Positions 52,589-61,865 are shown, numbered from the stretch's first letter. The stretch is 64,000 bases of DNA from Desulfonema magnum (GCF_017377395.1 NZ_CP061800.1:7611001-7675000), one strand, 5' to 3'. The notes: a model not told the origin generated them from the sequence alone. Numbers and translations: made by a program.

Positions 52589-55363
52589 ATGCAGAATGTT
52601 ATCAGACCGGCAGTTATTAAAACCTCAACCCTTAAGAGAAAGGACGGAATAAGTGTGAACAAATATGTAAATCTGAGTACGCTGGTATCCGCTGTTTATG
52701 TGGCAGCGGTATTCTTTTTGGAAGATCAGATCGCATCACTTTTAAAAGATCAGATGCCTTTGTTGTGGGCCAGCGGGTCATTAACTATTATTAATATCAG
52801 CATGCTGATTTATTTATTTTTCCGCGGCAGAACACTTAATTTCAGTGCGATGCTGCTGGGTTTTATACAGTTGGCGATCTTCTGCAAATTGCATGTTCAG
52901 ATACATGATATTTTAGGAACAGCACATTATGCCTGTCCTTCATCGCCTGTTCTCTCTGACTGGATAAAATTTATCGGAACACATGTGCTGAAGGCGGCTG
53001 ATTTGCCCGATGCCATCGAAGCTTATGGAATCAAGTTGCAGCATATCTCTCACCAGAGCATTCCGACCGGCATTGCGCTTTTGGGGATGTATATCATGGT
53101 GAGTATTTTTATACTGTCCCTGATTTTCAAGATGATCAGCCGTCTTGACGACATTCAACCTGTATCAGATGTAATGAAATGGGTTGGCCGGGGCGGATGG
53201 GCGGCCGCGCTCGTGATGGTTGCTGTGGCCGGCTGGGAGAACAATTGGAGTCTGATGAACGGGTGTCTGTGGGTTCTTGACAGCATTTTGCGCACGGCTG
53301 ATTTCGGAGATGCCCTTCAAATTTTTGGCTGGCAGCTTCATAGCCTGGAACCGGGCATGAATTCACCGGCATCTGCTGTTTTTTTTCGTTTCATGACCGC
53401 CAGTTATGCCATCATGCTGATATTTCCTTTGTATTCGCGTCTGTTAAAAGGTGGTGACAAGTCTGTTGAAGACTTGGCTGCAATTTGTGTGTCTCCGGAA
53501 TATTTAACAAGAGACCGTATACTTGCCATAAAAGAGTTGGAAAAATTTGGCACATTTGCGGAGTCAGCGATCCCTGATCTTGTAAAAGTCCTGGTAAGCA
53601 GCAACAAAATTGTCCGCAGCGCGGCTGCTGAGGCGCTGAAGGAAATTGATCCCCTGTGGGCGCGAAGTCCGAGCGCGTGCGAAGCCATTCCTAAGCTTTT
53701 GAAACTGCTCGTAAATGATGACAGGGGAACCCGCGTCGGGGCGGCTGAGGTCCTGGGAGAATTCGGACCCGCGGCGGAACGGGCGGTCCCTGATCTTATA
53801 AAAGTACTGACAGACAGTGAAGTCCTTCATGCGGCAGCTAAGACACTGGGGAAAATCGGACCCACGGCAATCCCCGATCTTGTAAAAATACTGGCAAATG
53901 AAGATGAGGAGGTCCGGGGGGCCGCGGTTCAGGCTTTGGAAAAAATTGATCCCCAATGGCAGCAAAGCGAGGGCGCATGCAGAGAAATCACCTCTTTTGT
54001 GAAAGATTTGGAAAAAGTGAACGGAACCGCCCGAACTTCGGCTGTCAGAGCACTGGGGGAAATCGGCCCCTCTGCCGCGTCTCATCTTGCAAAACTGCTG
54101 GCAGACAGTGATGTCCAAAGTCTGGCGATTAAAGCCCTGGGGGAAATCGGACCTGCCGCGGAACAGGCAGCAGTCCCTCATCTTATAAATATATTAGCAA
54201 ATCGTAATAAAGATATCCGTAACTTGGCAGGTCAGGCCCTTGGAAAAATTGCGCCCACATGGCGACAGACTGAAAGCGCGATGAACGCTATTCCGTTTTT
54301 TATGAAATCCCTGCAAGAGGGCGGTGCAGAATCTGAAGACTGTCATATGCCTGCCGAAGCTTTGGTGGAAATTGGCCCGGCATCAATCCGGCCTCTTGTG
54401 GAATCCCTGGTAAACGATAATAAGCATGTTCTCAACACCGCTGCCCTGGCTCTGAGGAGGATTGATCCCCGGTGGCCCCGGACCCGGGCGGCCGAGGAGG
54501 CAGTCCCCTGTCTTGCGGAAGCCTTGCAGAACAGTCAGTGGTTTGTCCGTCGGGCCGCTGCCGAAGTGTTGGGAAAAATCGGGCCGAACGCGAAAAAAGC
54601 AGTTCCTCATCTTGTAAAAGCACTGGCAGACAGCAATAAAAAGGTGCGAATCGCTGTCAAAAATGCCTTGGATAATGTGCTCCTGAAACAATCCTCGCTT
54701 GTGAATGATGAGGAAGAAGAGGCCGCTGCTTCAGACACGCTTAAAGAAATAAAACGCCTTATAAAACAACTGACAGAGGGGGATGAGACGGGCCGCTGTG
54801 AGGCTGCGGAAGCACTGGGAGAAATCGGACCCGCGGCAGAAGAAGCGATTCCTCATCTCGTGAAAGCATTGGCAGACAGTAGTCAGATTCTCCGCAATCA
54901 GGCTGCCCAGGCGCTGGGAAGAATCAATTCCAAATGGCAACGGCATGAAAGCACATTGAACATCATTCCTTGTTTTGTGAAGGCCCTGGCAGGAGCGGAT
55001 GTCGGATTTGCCTGTACTATGCCCGGGGATGCCCTGATGGAAATCGGTCAGGAAACAATTCGTTACCTCGTGGAAGCACTGGCAGATGCCAATAAGGATA
55101 TCGCCAATTCAGTGGCCCGGTTTTTGGAAAAATTTGATCCCCAATGGCCCCGGAGCGAAGGAGCTATTGAGGCAGTTCCCCGTCTCTCGGAATCGCTGAA
55201 AGACAACCAGTGGTTTGTCCGTCATGCAGCCGCCAAAGTTTTAGGAAAAATCGGACCCGGGGCAATAAAAGCGGTTCCCTATCTGGTCAGAGCAATGGCT
55301 GATACCAATAAAACCGTTCGGAACACAGCCAAAGCCGCCCTGGATAAGGTCGTCATCAAATAA
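52589..55363 (+). CDS. Membrane-anchored HEAT-repeat protein
   Basis: 924 residues if the ATG at 52589 is used. A GTG at 52655 (residue 23) with AAGGA upstream is an alternative start, which would drop MQNVIRPAVIKTSTLKRKDG. Residues ~25-290 contain about six hydrophobic segments (STLVSAVYVAAVFFLE, ASGSLTIINISMLIYLF, IALLGMYIMVSIFILSL). The remaining 600 residues are HEAT/PBS-lyase-type repeats with the recurring core RSAAAEALKEIDP, GAAEVLGEFGP and AAAEVLGKIGP, several carrying DPxWxR. HEAT arrays bind proteins; the cytoplasmic domain may be a scaffold. Stands alone, with gene-poor flanks. Confidence 0.78.
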   Translation: MQNVIRPAVIKTSTLKRKDGISVNKYVNLSTLVSAVYVAAVFFLEDQIASLLKDQMPLLWASGSLTIINISMLIYLFFRGRTLNFSAMLLGFIQLAIFCKLHVQIHDILGTAHYACPSSPVLSDWIKFIGTHVLKAADLPDAIEAYGIKLQHISHQSIPTGIALLGMYIMVSIFILSLIFKMISRLDDIQPVSDVMKWVGRGGWAAALVMVAVAGWENNWSLMNGCLWVLDSILRTADFGDALQIFGWQLHSLEPGMNSPASAVFFRFMTASYAIMLIFPLYSRLLKGGDKSVEDLAAICVSPEYLTRDRILAIKELEKFGTFAESAIPDLVKVLVSSNKIVRSAAAEALKEIDPLWARSPSACEAIPKLLKLLVNDDRGTRVGAAEVLGEFGPAAERAVPDLIKVLTDSEVLHAAAKTLGKIGPTAIPDLVKILANEDEEVRGAAVQALEKIDPQWQQSEGACREITSFVKDLEKVNGTARTSAVRALGEIGPSAASHLAKLLADSDVQSLAIKALGEIGPAAEQAAVPHLINILANRNKDIRNLAGQALGKIAPTWRQTESAMNAIPFFMKSLQEGGAESEDCHMPAEALVEIGPASIRPLVESLVNDNKHVLNTAALALRRIDPRWPRTRAAEEAVPCLAEALQNSQWFVRRAAAEVLGKIGPNAKKAVPHLVKALADSNKKVRIAVKNALDNVLLKQSSLVNDEEEEAAASDTLKEIKRLIKQLTEGDETGRCEAAEALGEIGPAAEEAIPHLVKALADSSQILRNQAAQALGRINSKWQRHESTLNIIPCFVKALAGADVGFACTMPGDALMEIGQETIRYLVEALADANKDIANSVARFLEKFDPQWPRSEGAIEAVPRLSESLKDNQWFVRHAAAKVLGKIGPGAIKAVPYLVRAMADTNKTVRNTAKAALDKVVIK

Positions 55364-55462
55364 GGGAACTGGCATTCATCATGCAGTCCCTCCAAGCCCC
55401 GCGGAGGCGGCATATTTGCCGCTGTAAATATGCCGCCCTCGCGGGGCCTGTGCCGTCTCTGT

Positions 55463-55488
55463 CCCTCCCCTGAATTCGTTATCATCAG
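55463..55488. mobile_element. Solo MITE right end
   Basis: CCCTCCCCTGAATTCGTTAT then CATCAG, one mismatch from the MITE terminus. The preceding CGGCATATTTGCCGC/GTAAATATGCCGCC stretch is typical of MITE cores here, but no left end is visible. Confidence 0.5.
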
Positions 55489-55671
55489 CATCTTTTTCCT
55501 CATTACTCAGATTCTCCGCTTTCCTGCTCAATACCACCGCACTGTTTTACAACCCTGACGCGTCTTTTTGCCATTCAGCATATCGGCTCTCACTTTGTTC
55601 AGGCCAACTTACATGACTTGACGATCAGAAAAAAATAAGTTACAAGATATATTTCTAATCTTTATTATTTT

Positions 55672-55763
55672 CTGAGTATAACGGATTTTGGGGATGCCCC
55701 GGGAAAACCAAAACGCACGTTGAGCCTGTCGAAACGGGCATTTACAAAATCCGTTATCATCAG
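55672..55763. mobile_element. Short MITE, copy 6
   Basis: CTGAGTATAACGGATTTTGG and ACAAAATCCGTTATCATCAG are 92 bp apart. The flanking octamers differ, so it is old or internally deleted. Confidence 0.5.
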
Positions 55764-55779
55764 AAAAAGTTTTTCGGTA

Positions 55780-55816
55780 TCCGAAGACCTGCGAAGTTTT
55801 GAAAACCTCTCAGGTC
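55780..55816. repeat. Degenerate AGACCTC palindrome
   Basis: GAAGACCTGCGAAGTTTTGA then AAACCTCTCAGGTCTGAT is a weak copy of the perfect palindrome at 58862-58896. It lies in the gene-free leader ahead of 55883. Confidence 0.4.
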
Positions 55817-55882
55817 TGATGCCGGATTTATATTGGAAAATTTATGGACAGATACTTATAATTTCGGTGTTTTTGTGGAAAA

Positions 55883-57418
55883 ATGATAAAATTTAATCCA
55901 AGACTTTGCCGGAATGAACGGGAAGTCGAAAGCAAATTTATTGTTCATTACCTGTTACCGGAACTGGGATATCGTCCTGAAACCTGGTATCAGGAAGTGG
56001 CGTGTGGCAGTATCCGTCTGGATTTCATGGCATTTGCAGCGTACTGTGCTCCTTTTGTATCGGATGGGGCTGCGCGGTTCACCCTGGTGATCGAGGCAAA
56101 GCATCCCAGGGAAAAGCTTGATCGCCATGTCCGAAAGCTGAAATACTACCTGAGCAGTCTGCGGGTGCGCTATGGTCTGCTGACCAATGCAAAGGAGGTC
56201 AGAATTTACGAAAGGTGCCGTCAAGATATGATGCTTATTTTTTCCTGTCCGGGTGAAGATGTTGTGAACCATATGGACAAACTCCGCTCTCTGGTCGGAC
56301 GGGACGGCATCAGGGGCAAATCACTTTCTGGAAAAAAGGATTCTGATGACAGGGGGCATCAGATCAGGCTGGCAGAAACACAGGAAAAGATAATCCTCCG
56401 GCCTGTTTCTGAAGAAAAATGCACTGGCAACAGTGAAGCCTCTGATTCCCCGAATGAACAGGAACATACCCCGCGAAGACCTGCCCGGGCTGTTCCCCGA
56501 ATCTCCTCAAATCCGACGGTTAAAGAAAAATATTTTGAAAACAAAGGAAAGGATACCATGAAAATTATCACTGTTTATCACAACAAAGGCGGCGTGGGGA
56601 AAACCACGGCTGTTGTGAATCTGGCTGCTGCGTTGAGCAGAAAGGGCAAACAGGTGCTGGTGATTGATCTGGACAGTCAGGCCAATACCACTTATGCCAC
56701 AGGGCTGATCAAGTTTGCGGATGAGGAAGATGACAATATAAAAGATCGCAATATCCTGCATGTGTTACGCTCAGAAGATCTTGATCCTATTGAGGAGGTT
56801 GCAAGAAAATCTCAGTTTTCCAGCCATGAAATTGACGTTGTTCCCTCTCATATTGATCTGATGCAGGCAGAGCTTGATCTGACGCAGGAGGGGGATGTTC
56901 CGTTTATCTTGGTTGATAAACTGAAAGCCGTGGAAAAGATGTATGATATCGCCATCCTTGACACGCCTCCCTCATTAAACCTGTACGCCAGATCAGCGGT
57001 CATTGCCGCGGATTATCTTATCATCCCCTCTGATCTCAAACCGTTTGCAAATCAGGGGCTGGCAAATGTGAAGGACTTTATTAAAAAGAATAATTCCACG
57101 CGAAAGCATATTGGCAAAGGGCCGATTCGTTTATTGGGGGTTTTGCCTTCCAAAATCTCCACTCATCCCCAGTTTGTCAAGCATAGTCTGCCAAAACGTA
57201 TTGAGAAAATTCCGAAAATTTACGGCATCCAAGTCATGGAGAGTCGTATTTTTGAAAGAGAGGACCTGGCAAAATGCACGGAAGACTTTGAAACCATAGC
57301 CGGTCAGGAAATACCGAATCCGAGTTCTGTTTTTGATTACAAACCTCATTCCCAATCTGCGGAGGAGTTTGAAACGCTTGCGGAGGAAGTCATGAGAAAG
57401 ATAGGAGTTGCCGAATGA
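55883..57418 (+). CDS. PD-(D/E)XK nuclease fused to a ParA ATPase
   Basis: 511 residues. Residues 1-145 look like the HsdR_N-type restriction-nuclease domain (NEREVESKFIVHYLLPELGY), with Asp47 in IRLDFM and Glu71/Lys73 in VIEAKHP as catalytic residues. Residues 146-225 are a charged linker. Residues 226-511 are a complete ParA/MinD ATPase: MKIITVYHNKGGVGKTT (Walker A, Lys240), QVLVIDLDSQANTT and MYDIAILDTPPSLN. Met226 is preceded by AAAGGAAAGGATACC, a good internal ribosome site, so a standalone ParA may be made as well. It overlaps the ParB-like gene by 4 bp. Partition proteins normally lack a nuclease; I do not recognise this fusion as a named system. Confidence 0.75.
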   Translation: MIKFNPRLCRNEREVESKFIVHYLLPELGYRPETWYQEVACGSIRLDFMAFAAYCAPFVSDGAARFTLVIEAKHPREKLDRHVRKLKYYLSSLRVRYGLLTNAKEVRIYERCRQDMMLIFSCPGEDVVNHMDKLRSLVGRDGIRGKSLSGKKDSDDRGHQIRLAETQEKIILRPVSEEKCTGNSEASDSPNEQEHTPRRPARAVPRISSNPTVKEKYFENKGKDTMKIITVYHNKGGVGKTTAVVNLAAALSRKGKQVLVIDLDSQANTTYATGLIKFADEEDDNIKDRNILHVLRSEDLDPIEEVARKSQFSSHEIDVVPSHIDLMQAELDLTQEGDVPFILVDKLKAVEKMYDIAILDTPPSLNLYARSAVIAADYLIIPSDLKPFANQGLANVKDFIKKNNSTRKHIGKGPIRLLGVLPSKISTHPQFVKHSLPKRIEKIPKIYGIQVMESRIFEREDLAKCTEDFETIAGQEIPNPSSVFDYKPHSQSAEEFETLAEEVMRKIGVAE

Positions 57419-58158
57419 GATTATCACCCACAACCATCGCTGTGAAGCGAATTACGTCAAAAATCCCCCGTTCAAATTTTTCTGAAGACGAACTGACGCT
57501 GGTTGCCAAACGTATCTTGGAGGTTGAAGGCATCATTAATCCTCCGGTGGTGATTGAAACAGATGTGAGGTCTTATGAAGTTGTGGACGGAGATTTTGAA
57601 TATTACGCGGCTGTCAGAGCCAGGGAGATAGACCTTCGCAGGGGAGAGATGCTCGGGGTATTTATCATCAGCCCTGAAAATGAGGCTTGTCTCCGGGACC
57701 AGGTGAGGCTGCTCAGGAAGCAGCCATCATCAGAATATGCCCCTTTGGAATCAGACAAAAGTGAGGGCGGGATTCGTTTCACAAATATTGAATCCCGTCT
57801 GACCAATATTGAATCCCGCCTGGAATCCCGATTTGAAGTGAAAATGAACGAGCTGGCATCAGAAAACCAGGGACTGAAAAAAGAGATTCAGCAAATTAAG
57901 GCTGAAAAAAGCAGGCAGGTTGAAACACCGTTGGATATATTTAACCTTATGGATAAGCGAGATATGATCAGAATTGCTGATCTGTCCGAAAAGATCGCTG
58001 ATGCTGTGATTCAGGAAAGAAGCAAGGAAAAATTTGAAAGCCTGAACCATGTGATAAAACGATTTAAAGGGAGAAAGGTTATCGGTGTGGACAAGATGTT
58101 GAAGATTGTGGACAAATGGTATCACCTCAAAGAACATTTTCGTAAAATTTCAGTCTGA
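57415..58158 (+). CDS. ParB-like protein (N-terminal domain plus coiled coil)
   Basis: 247 residues. The N-terminus (KRITSKIPRSNFSEDELTLV, INPPVVIET, YEVVDGDFEYYAAVRAREI) is a ParB/sulfiredoxin-like fold: VDGDFEYYAAVRA replaces the usual DGxRRxxA box. Residues ~120-165 are a Glu/Lys-rich coiled coil containing the duplicated phrase NIESRLTNIESRLESR. The C-terminal 80 residues are helical. There is no classical ParB HTH between the two. The ATG overlaps the nuclease-ParA stop (ATGA), strong evidence for a two-gene unit. Confidence 0.68.
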   Translation: MRLSPTTIAVKRITSKIPRSNFSEDELTLVAKRILEVEGIINPPVVIETDVRSYEVVDGDFEYYAAVRAREIDLRRGEMLGVFIISPENEACLRDQVRLLRKQPSSEYAPLESDKSEGGIRFTNIESRLTNIESRLESRFEVKMNELASENQGLKKEIQQIKAEKSRQVETPLDIFNLMDKRDMIRIADLSEKIADAVIQERSKEKFESLNHVIKRFKGRKVIGVDKMLKIVDKWYHLKEHFRKISV

Positions 58159-58205
58159 ACAGTTCTCCGAACCCTGATGAAAGGATGAGAAGATTGATAG
58201 TGTTG

Positions 58206-58276
58206 AACAAGTAATGATGAACAAAATTCAGTCTGACAATTTTTGAAATGATGAATCAGATTCATCATTACTTATT
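58206..58276. repeat. Inverted repeat AAGTAATGATGAA
   Basis: AACAAGTAATGATGAA and TTCATCATTACTTATT flank 40 bp between the ParB-like and GNAT genes. It may be a site bound by the ParB-like protein or a terminator. Confidence 0.45.
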
Positions 58277-58316
58277 CAGGACTACCCTATTTTGGAAATA
58301 ATCGAGAAAGACTGAG

Positions 58317-58784
58317 ATGTTACAGATATTCAAAGCAGAAACAACGTTTCATTATGAACAGACACGAAACCTTTTTACGGCGTATGCTGAATCTCTCGGG
58401 CTCGATCTTGAGTTTCAGGGATTTACCCGTGAATTAGCCACGCTTCCTGGTGCTTATGCTCCGCCTGCCGGCTGCATTCTTCTTGCTGAAAAAAGAAAAA
58501 AATTTGTGGGATGCGTCGCACTCCGCAAACTTGATGAAAAGGTTTGTGAAATGAAGCGCCTCTATGTGATTCCTGAATACCGAGGAAAGAAAATTGGAAA
58601 CGCGCTGATAAAGCATGTGATCAGAGAGGCAAAGCTGTCTGGCTACGAACAAATGCGGCTTGACACTCTCGCCTCAATGAAAGAAGCAAATGCCTTATAC
58701 ATTGCTTTTGGGTTTCGTCCCATCAGAGCGTACCGTTATAATCCGCTCAGTCAGCCGATATACTATGAATTGCAGTTGTTGTAA
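58317..58784 (+). CDS. GNAT-family acetyltransferase
   Basis: 155 residues. RLYVIPEYRGKKIGNALIKH is the acetyl-CoA pyrophosphate loop (motif A, with R-x-x-G-K/x-G), followed by YEQMRLDTLASMKEANALY and FGFRPIRAYRYNP, as in the family. The substrate is unknown. It follows the ParB-like gene by 160 bp with an inverted repeat between, so I do not place it firmly in the same unit. Confidence 0.85.
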   Translation: MLQIFKAETTFHYEQTRNLFTAYAESLGLDLEFQGFTRELATLPGAYAPPAGCILLAEKRKKFVGCVALRKLDEKVCEMKRLYVIPEYRGKKIGNALIKHVIREAKLSGYEQMRLDTLASMKEANALYIAFGFRPIRAYRYNPLSQPIYYELQLL

Positions 58785-58861
58785 CAGAGAAAATGATACT
58801 CAGGAAAAGGCAGAACTGATGACCTCGTCCGTATCAGCCGAAAAATTCGGATAAATGCCAG

Positions 58862-58896
58862 AGAAAGACCTCCGAGGTTTTCAAAACCTCGGAGGT
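58862..58896. terminator. Perfect AGACCTCCGAGG palindrome
   Basis: AGACCTCCGAGGTTTTCAAA followed by ACCTCGGAGGTCT is a 14-16-bp stem 13 bp after the stop of the leftward Fe-S gene. It probably ends that transcript, and is also a member of a dispersed palindrome family (55780). Confidence 0.5.
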
Positions 58897-58908
58897 CTCA
58901 CGTCACCC

Positions 58909-59250
58909 CTAACGCGGCGACCAGAGGACCATTTTGGGCTTTTTTCCCATCTCTTTGGCCAGGTCTTCAAGACGGCCGTATTTCATGGTGTTTGCCATAC
59001 AATGCTTTACGCAGGCCGGTTCAAGTCCTTTTTTTGTACGCGGCCTGCACAAAATGCAAAGTTCTGTAGGAAACGGCATAAACGTGAGATATGCTTTATC
59101 ATTAGGCAGATTTTGCACGATTTCCAACACCTGTATTCCTCCCATTCCCGCGGGCCAGCCGTTTTCCTGGCAACATGCCACCTGACACGCAAAACAGCCA
59201 GTGCAGTATTCATAATCTATCAGCAGACCATATTCAGGTTTTTTTGCCAT
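58909..59250 (-). CDS. Small 4Fe-4S protein, partner of the molybdopterin enzyme
   Basis: 113 residues, shorter than usual DMSO-reductase beta subunits (about 190-240). CTGCFACQVACCQEN supplies one cluster motif (CxxCxxCxxxC) and CILCRPR..EPACVKHC a second partial set. GGAGGAATC precedes the ATG, which overlaps the stop of the large subunit gene, so both are translated together. It may carry one or two clusters and pass electrons from the large subunit. No membrane anchor gene follows. Confidence 0.82.
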   Translation of the reverse strand: MAKKPEYGLLIDYEYCTGCFACQVACCQENGWPAGMGGIQVLEIVQNLPNDKAYLTFMPFPTELCILCRPRTKKGLEPACVKHCMANTMKYGRLEDLAKEMGKKPKMVLWSPR

Positions 59251-61694
59251 TATGATTCCTCCTTCGCGCCAACTTTATATATTTTACACAGCGAATGCTT
59301 GAGCGGTGCGCCCTGTCCGTCCTTTCCCTGATGGCCCATGGGGAGAAGCTGATTAATATTGGATTCCCAGACACCGTACAGACTCGGTTCTTTGCCTGAT
59401 TTTTCCGGAAACCACCAGCCATGGGCGGCCATGACCATCCAACGGGGGACAATGGGCGAGACTTTTGCTTTGAGCCTGCACTTGCCCATCCAGTTTTCCA
59501 CCCATACCCATTCGCCGTTTCCGATGCCATGTTCTGACGCTGTCTCAGGATGAATTTCCACCACGGGATCCGGATCCAGCTGTCTGAGCCAGGGGATCAT
59601 GCGATGCTCAGAATGGAAATAAGCCGGAGAACGCCTGCCTGTGGACAGGATCAGGGGATATTTTTCCGCAAGATCGGGACGGCTGACCGGCGTGAGCGGC
59701 GGTTCTTCGTGATGCGGCAACGGGTCCAGTCCCCAGTCCTCCCGATAGGTGGAGTAAAGCTCAAATTTTCCCGTGGGCGTTTTAAACCCGGGTTTTCCGT
59801 CCGGTCTGAGCTGCCCTTTCTCGTGGCGAAAATAAGGCACGGTGGGATGTTCCTCCGGCGGAATAGACCAGACTTTTTCCTGAAGTTCTTTGTAGGTCAT
59901 GCCGGAAGGTTTGATGATGTCATCAAACAGATCATGGATGGTCTCATATTTAAAGTCCGGATCAAAGCGTTTGGCCAATTCAAAATTTATCTCCACATCA
60001 GGTCTGCACTCCTCCACTTTCAGGGCCTTGTTGATGCTCTGAAGCGGAACCCACCAGCTTCGCACCCCGTCTTTTTCCAGAAATGTGGCCGCTGGCAACA
60101 CCACGTCTGCATATTGAGTGGTGGGGGTCATAAACAAATCCACGGCAGCGATAAAGTCCAGTTTTTTGAGCGCCTCCCGCCATCGCTTGGGGTCAAGCCC
60201 GATGCCGTTCAGAATGCCCGCGGTCTGTATCCACATGCCTTTGATGGGGTAAGGCTTGCCCGTGAAGATCTGTTCCAAGGTGAGATCGGTCTGTGCGCGC
60301 CAGTGAAAAGTCCGATACGGTCCGTACTCTTTCACTCCCACACGGCACGCGTCCTGCTCTTTGTTCCTGAGTCTGATCACGCCGTCGGCTCCGGGAAGCG
60401 CATAAGCCACTGCATCATAAGCAAAGCGCGTGATCACGTTTCCCCCTGGCACGTCCAGATTTCCGGTAAGTGCCCACAGGGAAGAGATGGCATGACATAA
60501 AGGCGTGACCGCCGGGGTCATGTCAATGGAGACACCCCATTGAATAGACGCGGGTTTGCTTTTGGCATAGAAACGGGCTGCTTTTTGAATATCTTTGGCA
60601 GGAACCCATGTGATCTCCTCGACTTTATCCAGCGGATAGTTGTTCACTTCTTCGCGAAACGCGTCCCAGACCGTATGGCAGGAAACCGTGTTTCCGTCAG
60701 CCAGCGTCACTTCCCGGCGACCTGACAGGGCAGGATTCACGTCAGGGAGATTGTACGAAACCTGACTACCGTCCCAGATCGCCAGACGCCTTCCGGTATC
60801 ATCCCAGACCACAAATTTGTTTTCCGACCCCTCTTCTCTGAGATGGCTCTCACGGAGCAATTTTCCAGTATCTTCCCGCATCAGATGGGGAGCATTGGTC
60901 CATTTCTCCAAAAACTCATGATCGTACAGGTCTTCGTTGATGAGGACATTCAGCATTCCCATTGCCAAGGCCGCGTCGGTTCCGGGTCTCAGTTGGAGCC
61001 AGTGCTTTGCCCGTGAGGAGAACCAGGTGAGCCGGGGGTCCACAGAAATAATCTTGGTTCCCCGTTTCATCAGATCAATGATCCAATGCCCGAAAAGATT
61101 GTCCGGGCAGGTGGCTGCAATATTGTAACCCCAGACAATCATGCACTCGGGAACTTTGAACTTTGGATTCTCATACCGATCCGGGAACCACTGGCCCGCG
61201 TCAAATACGCAATAATTGCCCTGGAAGGTGTTACATGCGCTGATGCGAGGCCCGTAACACGCGCTGCCGCTCAGAGAGAACATCACATTGGGACTGCCAA
61301 AGGCATATGCCAGCATACAGATCCAGGGGCCGATGTCCCTGCCGGTACCCATGGAAAAAATCACGCTTTCAGGTCCGTATTCTTTGCGGATGGTCTTCAT
61401 CTTTTTTTCAATAAGATCAAATGCCTCATCCCATGAGATTTCCTTCCATTTGCCTTCCCCGCGTTTGCCCACCCGCTTCAGAGGACGGGTCAGGCGGTTC
61501 GGATGTCTGATATATTGCGTCATGGCCAGTGCCCTGGCGCAGAGACGCCCCTGGTTCCAGGGGTGATCCGGATCGCCTTCCAGTTTGATCAGTTCACCAT
61601 CTTTGATATACGCCAGCACACCGCAGCCCCCATGACATCCGGGACCCGCGGACCAGGTGGTGGTGCGTACAATTTGAACATTTTCATTGCTCAT
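59250..61694 (-). CDS. Molybdopterin oxidoreductase of the DMSO reductase family
   Basis: 814 residues. PGCHGGCGVLAYIKDGELIK and RLCARALAM supply the N-terminal cluster cysteines. The molybdopterin domain is indicated by the RISACNTFQGNYC stretch, by GTDAALAMGMLNVLINEDLY and SVDPRLTWFSSRAKHWLQ, and the C-terminal dinucleotide-binding domain by LILSTGRRSPAYFHSEHR. No twin-arginine signal is seen, so the enzyme is probably cytoplasmic. The closest types are polysulfide/thiosulfate reductase-like and acetylene-hydratase-like enzymes; the substrate is not assignable by eye. AAGGAGG precedes ATG 61694. Leftward two-gene operon with the small Fe-S protein. Confidence 0.85.
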   Translation of the reverse strand: MSNENVQIVRTTTWSAGPGCHGGCGVLAYIKDGELIKLEGDPDHPWNQGRLCARALAMTQYIRHPNRLTRPLKRVGKRGEGKWKEISWDEAFDLIEKKMKTIRKEYGPESVIFSMGTGRDIGPWICMLAYAFGSPNVMFSLSGSACYGPRISACNTFQGNYCVFDAGQWFPDRYENPKFKVPECMIVWGYNIAATCPDNLFGHWIIDLMKRGTKIISVDPRLTWFSSRAKHWLQLRPGTDAALAMGMLNVLINEDLYDHEFLEKWTNAPHLMREDTGKLLRESHLREEGSENKFVVWDDTGRRLAIWDGSQVSYNLPDVNPALSGRREVTLADGNTVSCHTVWDAFREEVNNYPLDKVEEITWVPAKDIQKAARFYAKSKPASIQWGVSIDMTPAVTPLCHAISSLWALTGNLDVPGGNVITRFAYDAVAYALPGADGVIRLRNKEQDACRVGVKEYGPYRTFHWRAQTDLTLEQIFTGKPYPIKGMWIQTAGILNGIGLDPKRWREALKKLDFIAAVDLFMTPTTQYADVVLPAATFLEKDGVRSWWVPLQSINKALKVEECRPDVEINFELAKRFDPDFKYETIHDLFDDIIKPSGMTYKELQEKVWSIPPEEHPTVPYFRHEKGQLRPDGKPGFKTPTGKFELYSTYREDWGLDPLPHHEEPPLTPVSRPDLAEKYPLILSTGRRSPAYFHSEHRMIPWLRQLDPDPVVEIHPETASEHGIGNGEWVWVENWMGKCRLKAKVSPIVPRWMVMAAHGWWFPEKSGKEPSLYGVWESNINQLLPMGHQGKDGQGAPLKHSLCKIYKVGAKEES

Positions 61695-61713
61695 TTCCCA
61701 AACCTCCTTAACA

Positions 61714-61798
61714 TCTCCGGAGTGCCAAACTTACAGTTTGGCAATATTTCCCCGGTTCTCCGAAAAATACGCCTTACCAAACTGTAAGTTTGGCACGC
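61714..61798. repeat. CTCCGGAGTGCCAAACTTAC inverted repeat
   Basis: GTGCCAAACTTACAGTTTGG and ACCAAACTGTAAGTTTGGCAC are inverted copies 50 bp apart, starting with the CCGGAGTGC prefix of the REP family. It sits in the leader of the molybdopterin gene. Confidence 0.6.
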
Positions 61799-61865
61799 CT
61801 TTATTTTTACATGATGAATCTTTAACAACCTATAAGGAATTTCCTAAAAAATAATCTGCCCGAAA

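Noticed and set aside
58855..59331. A 158-codon plus-strand gene.
   Set aside because: It is antisense to the Fe-S gene, which has good motifs and a ribosome site.
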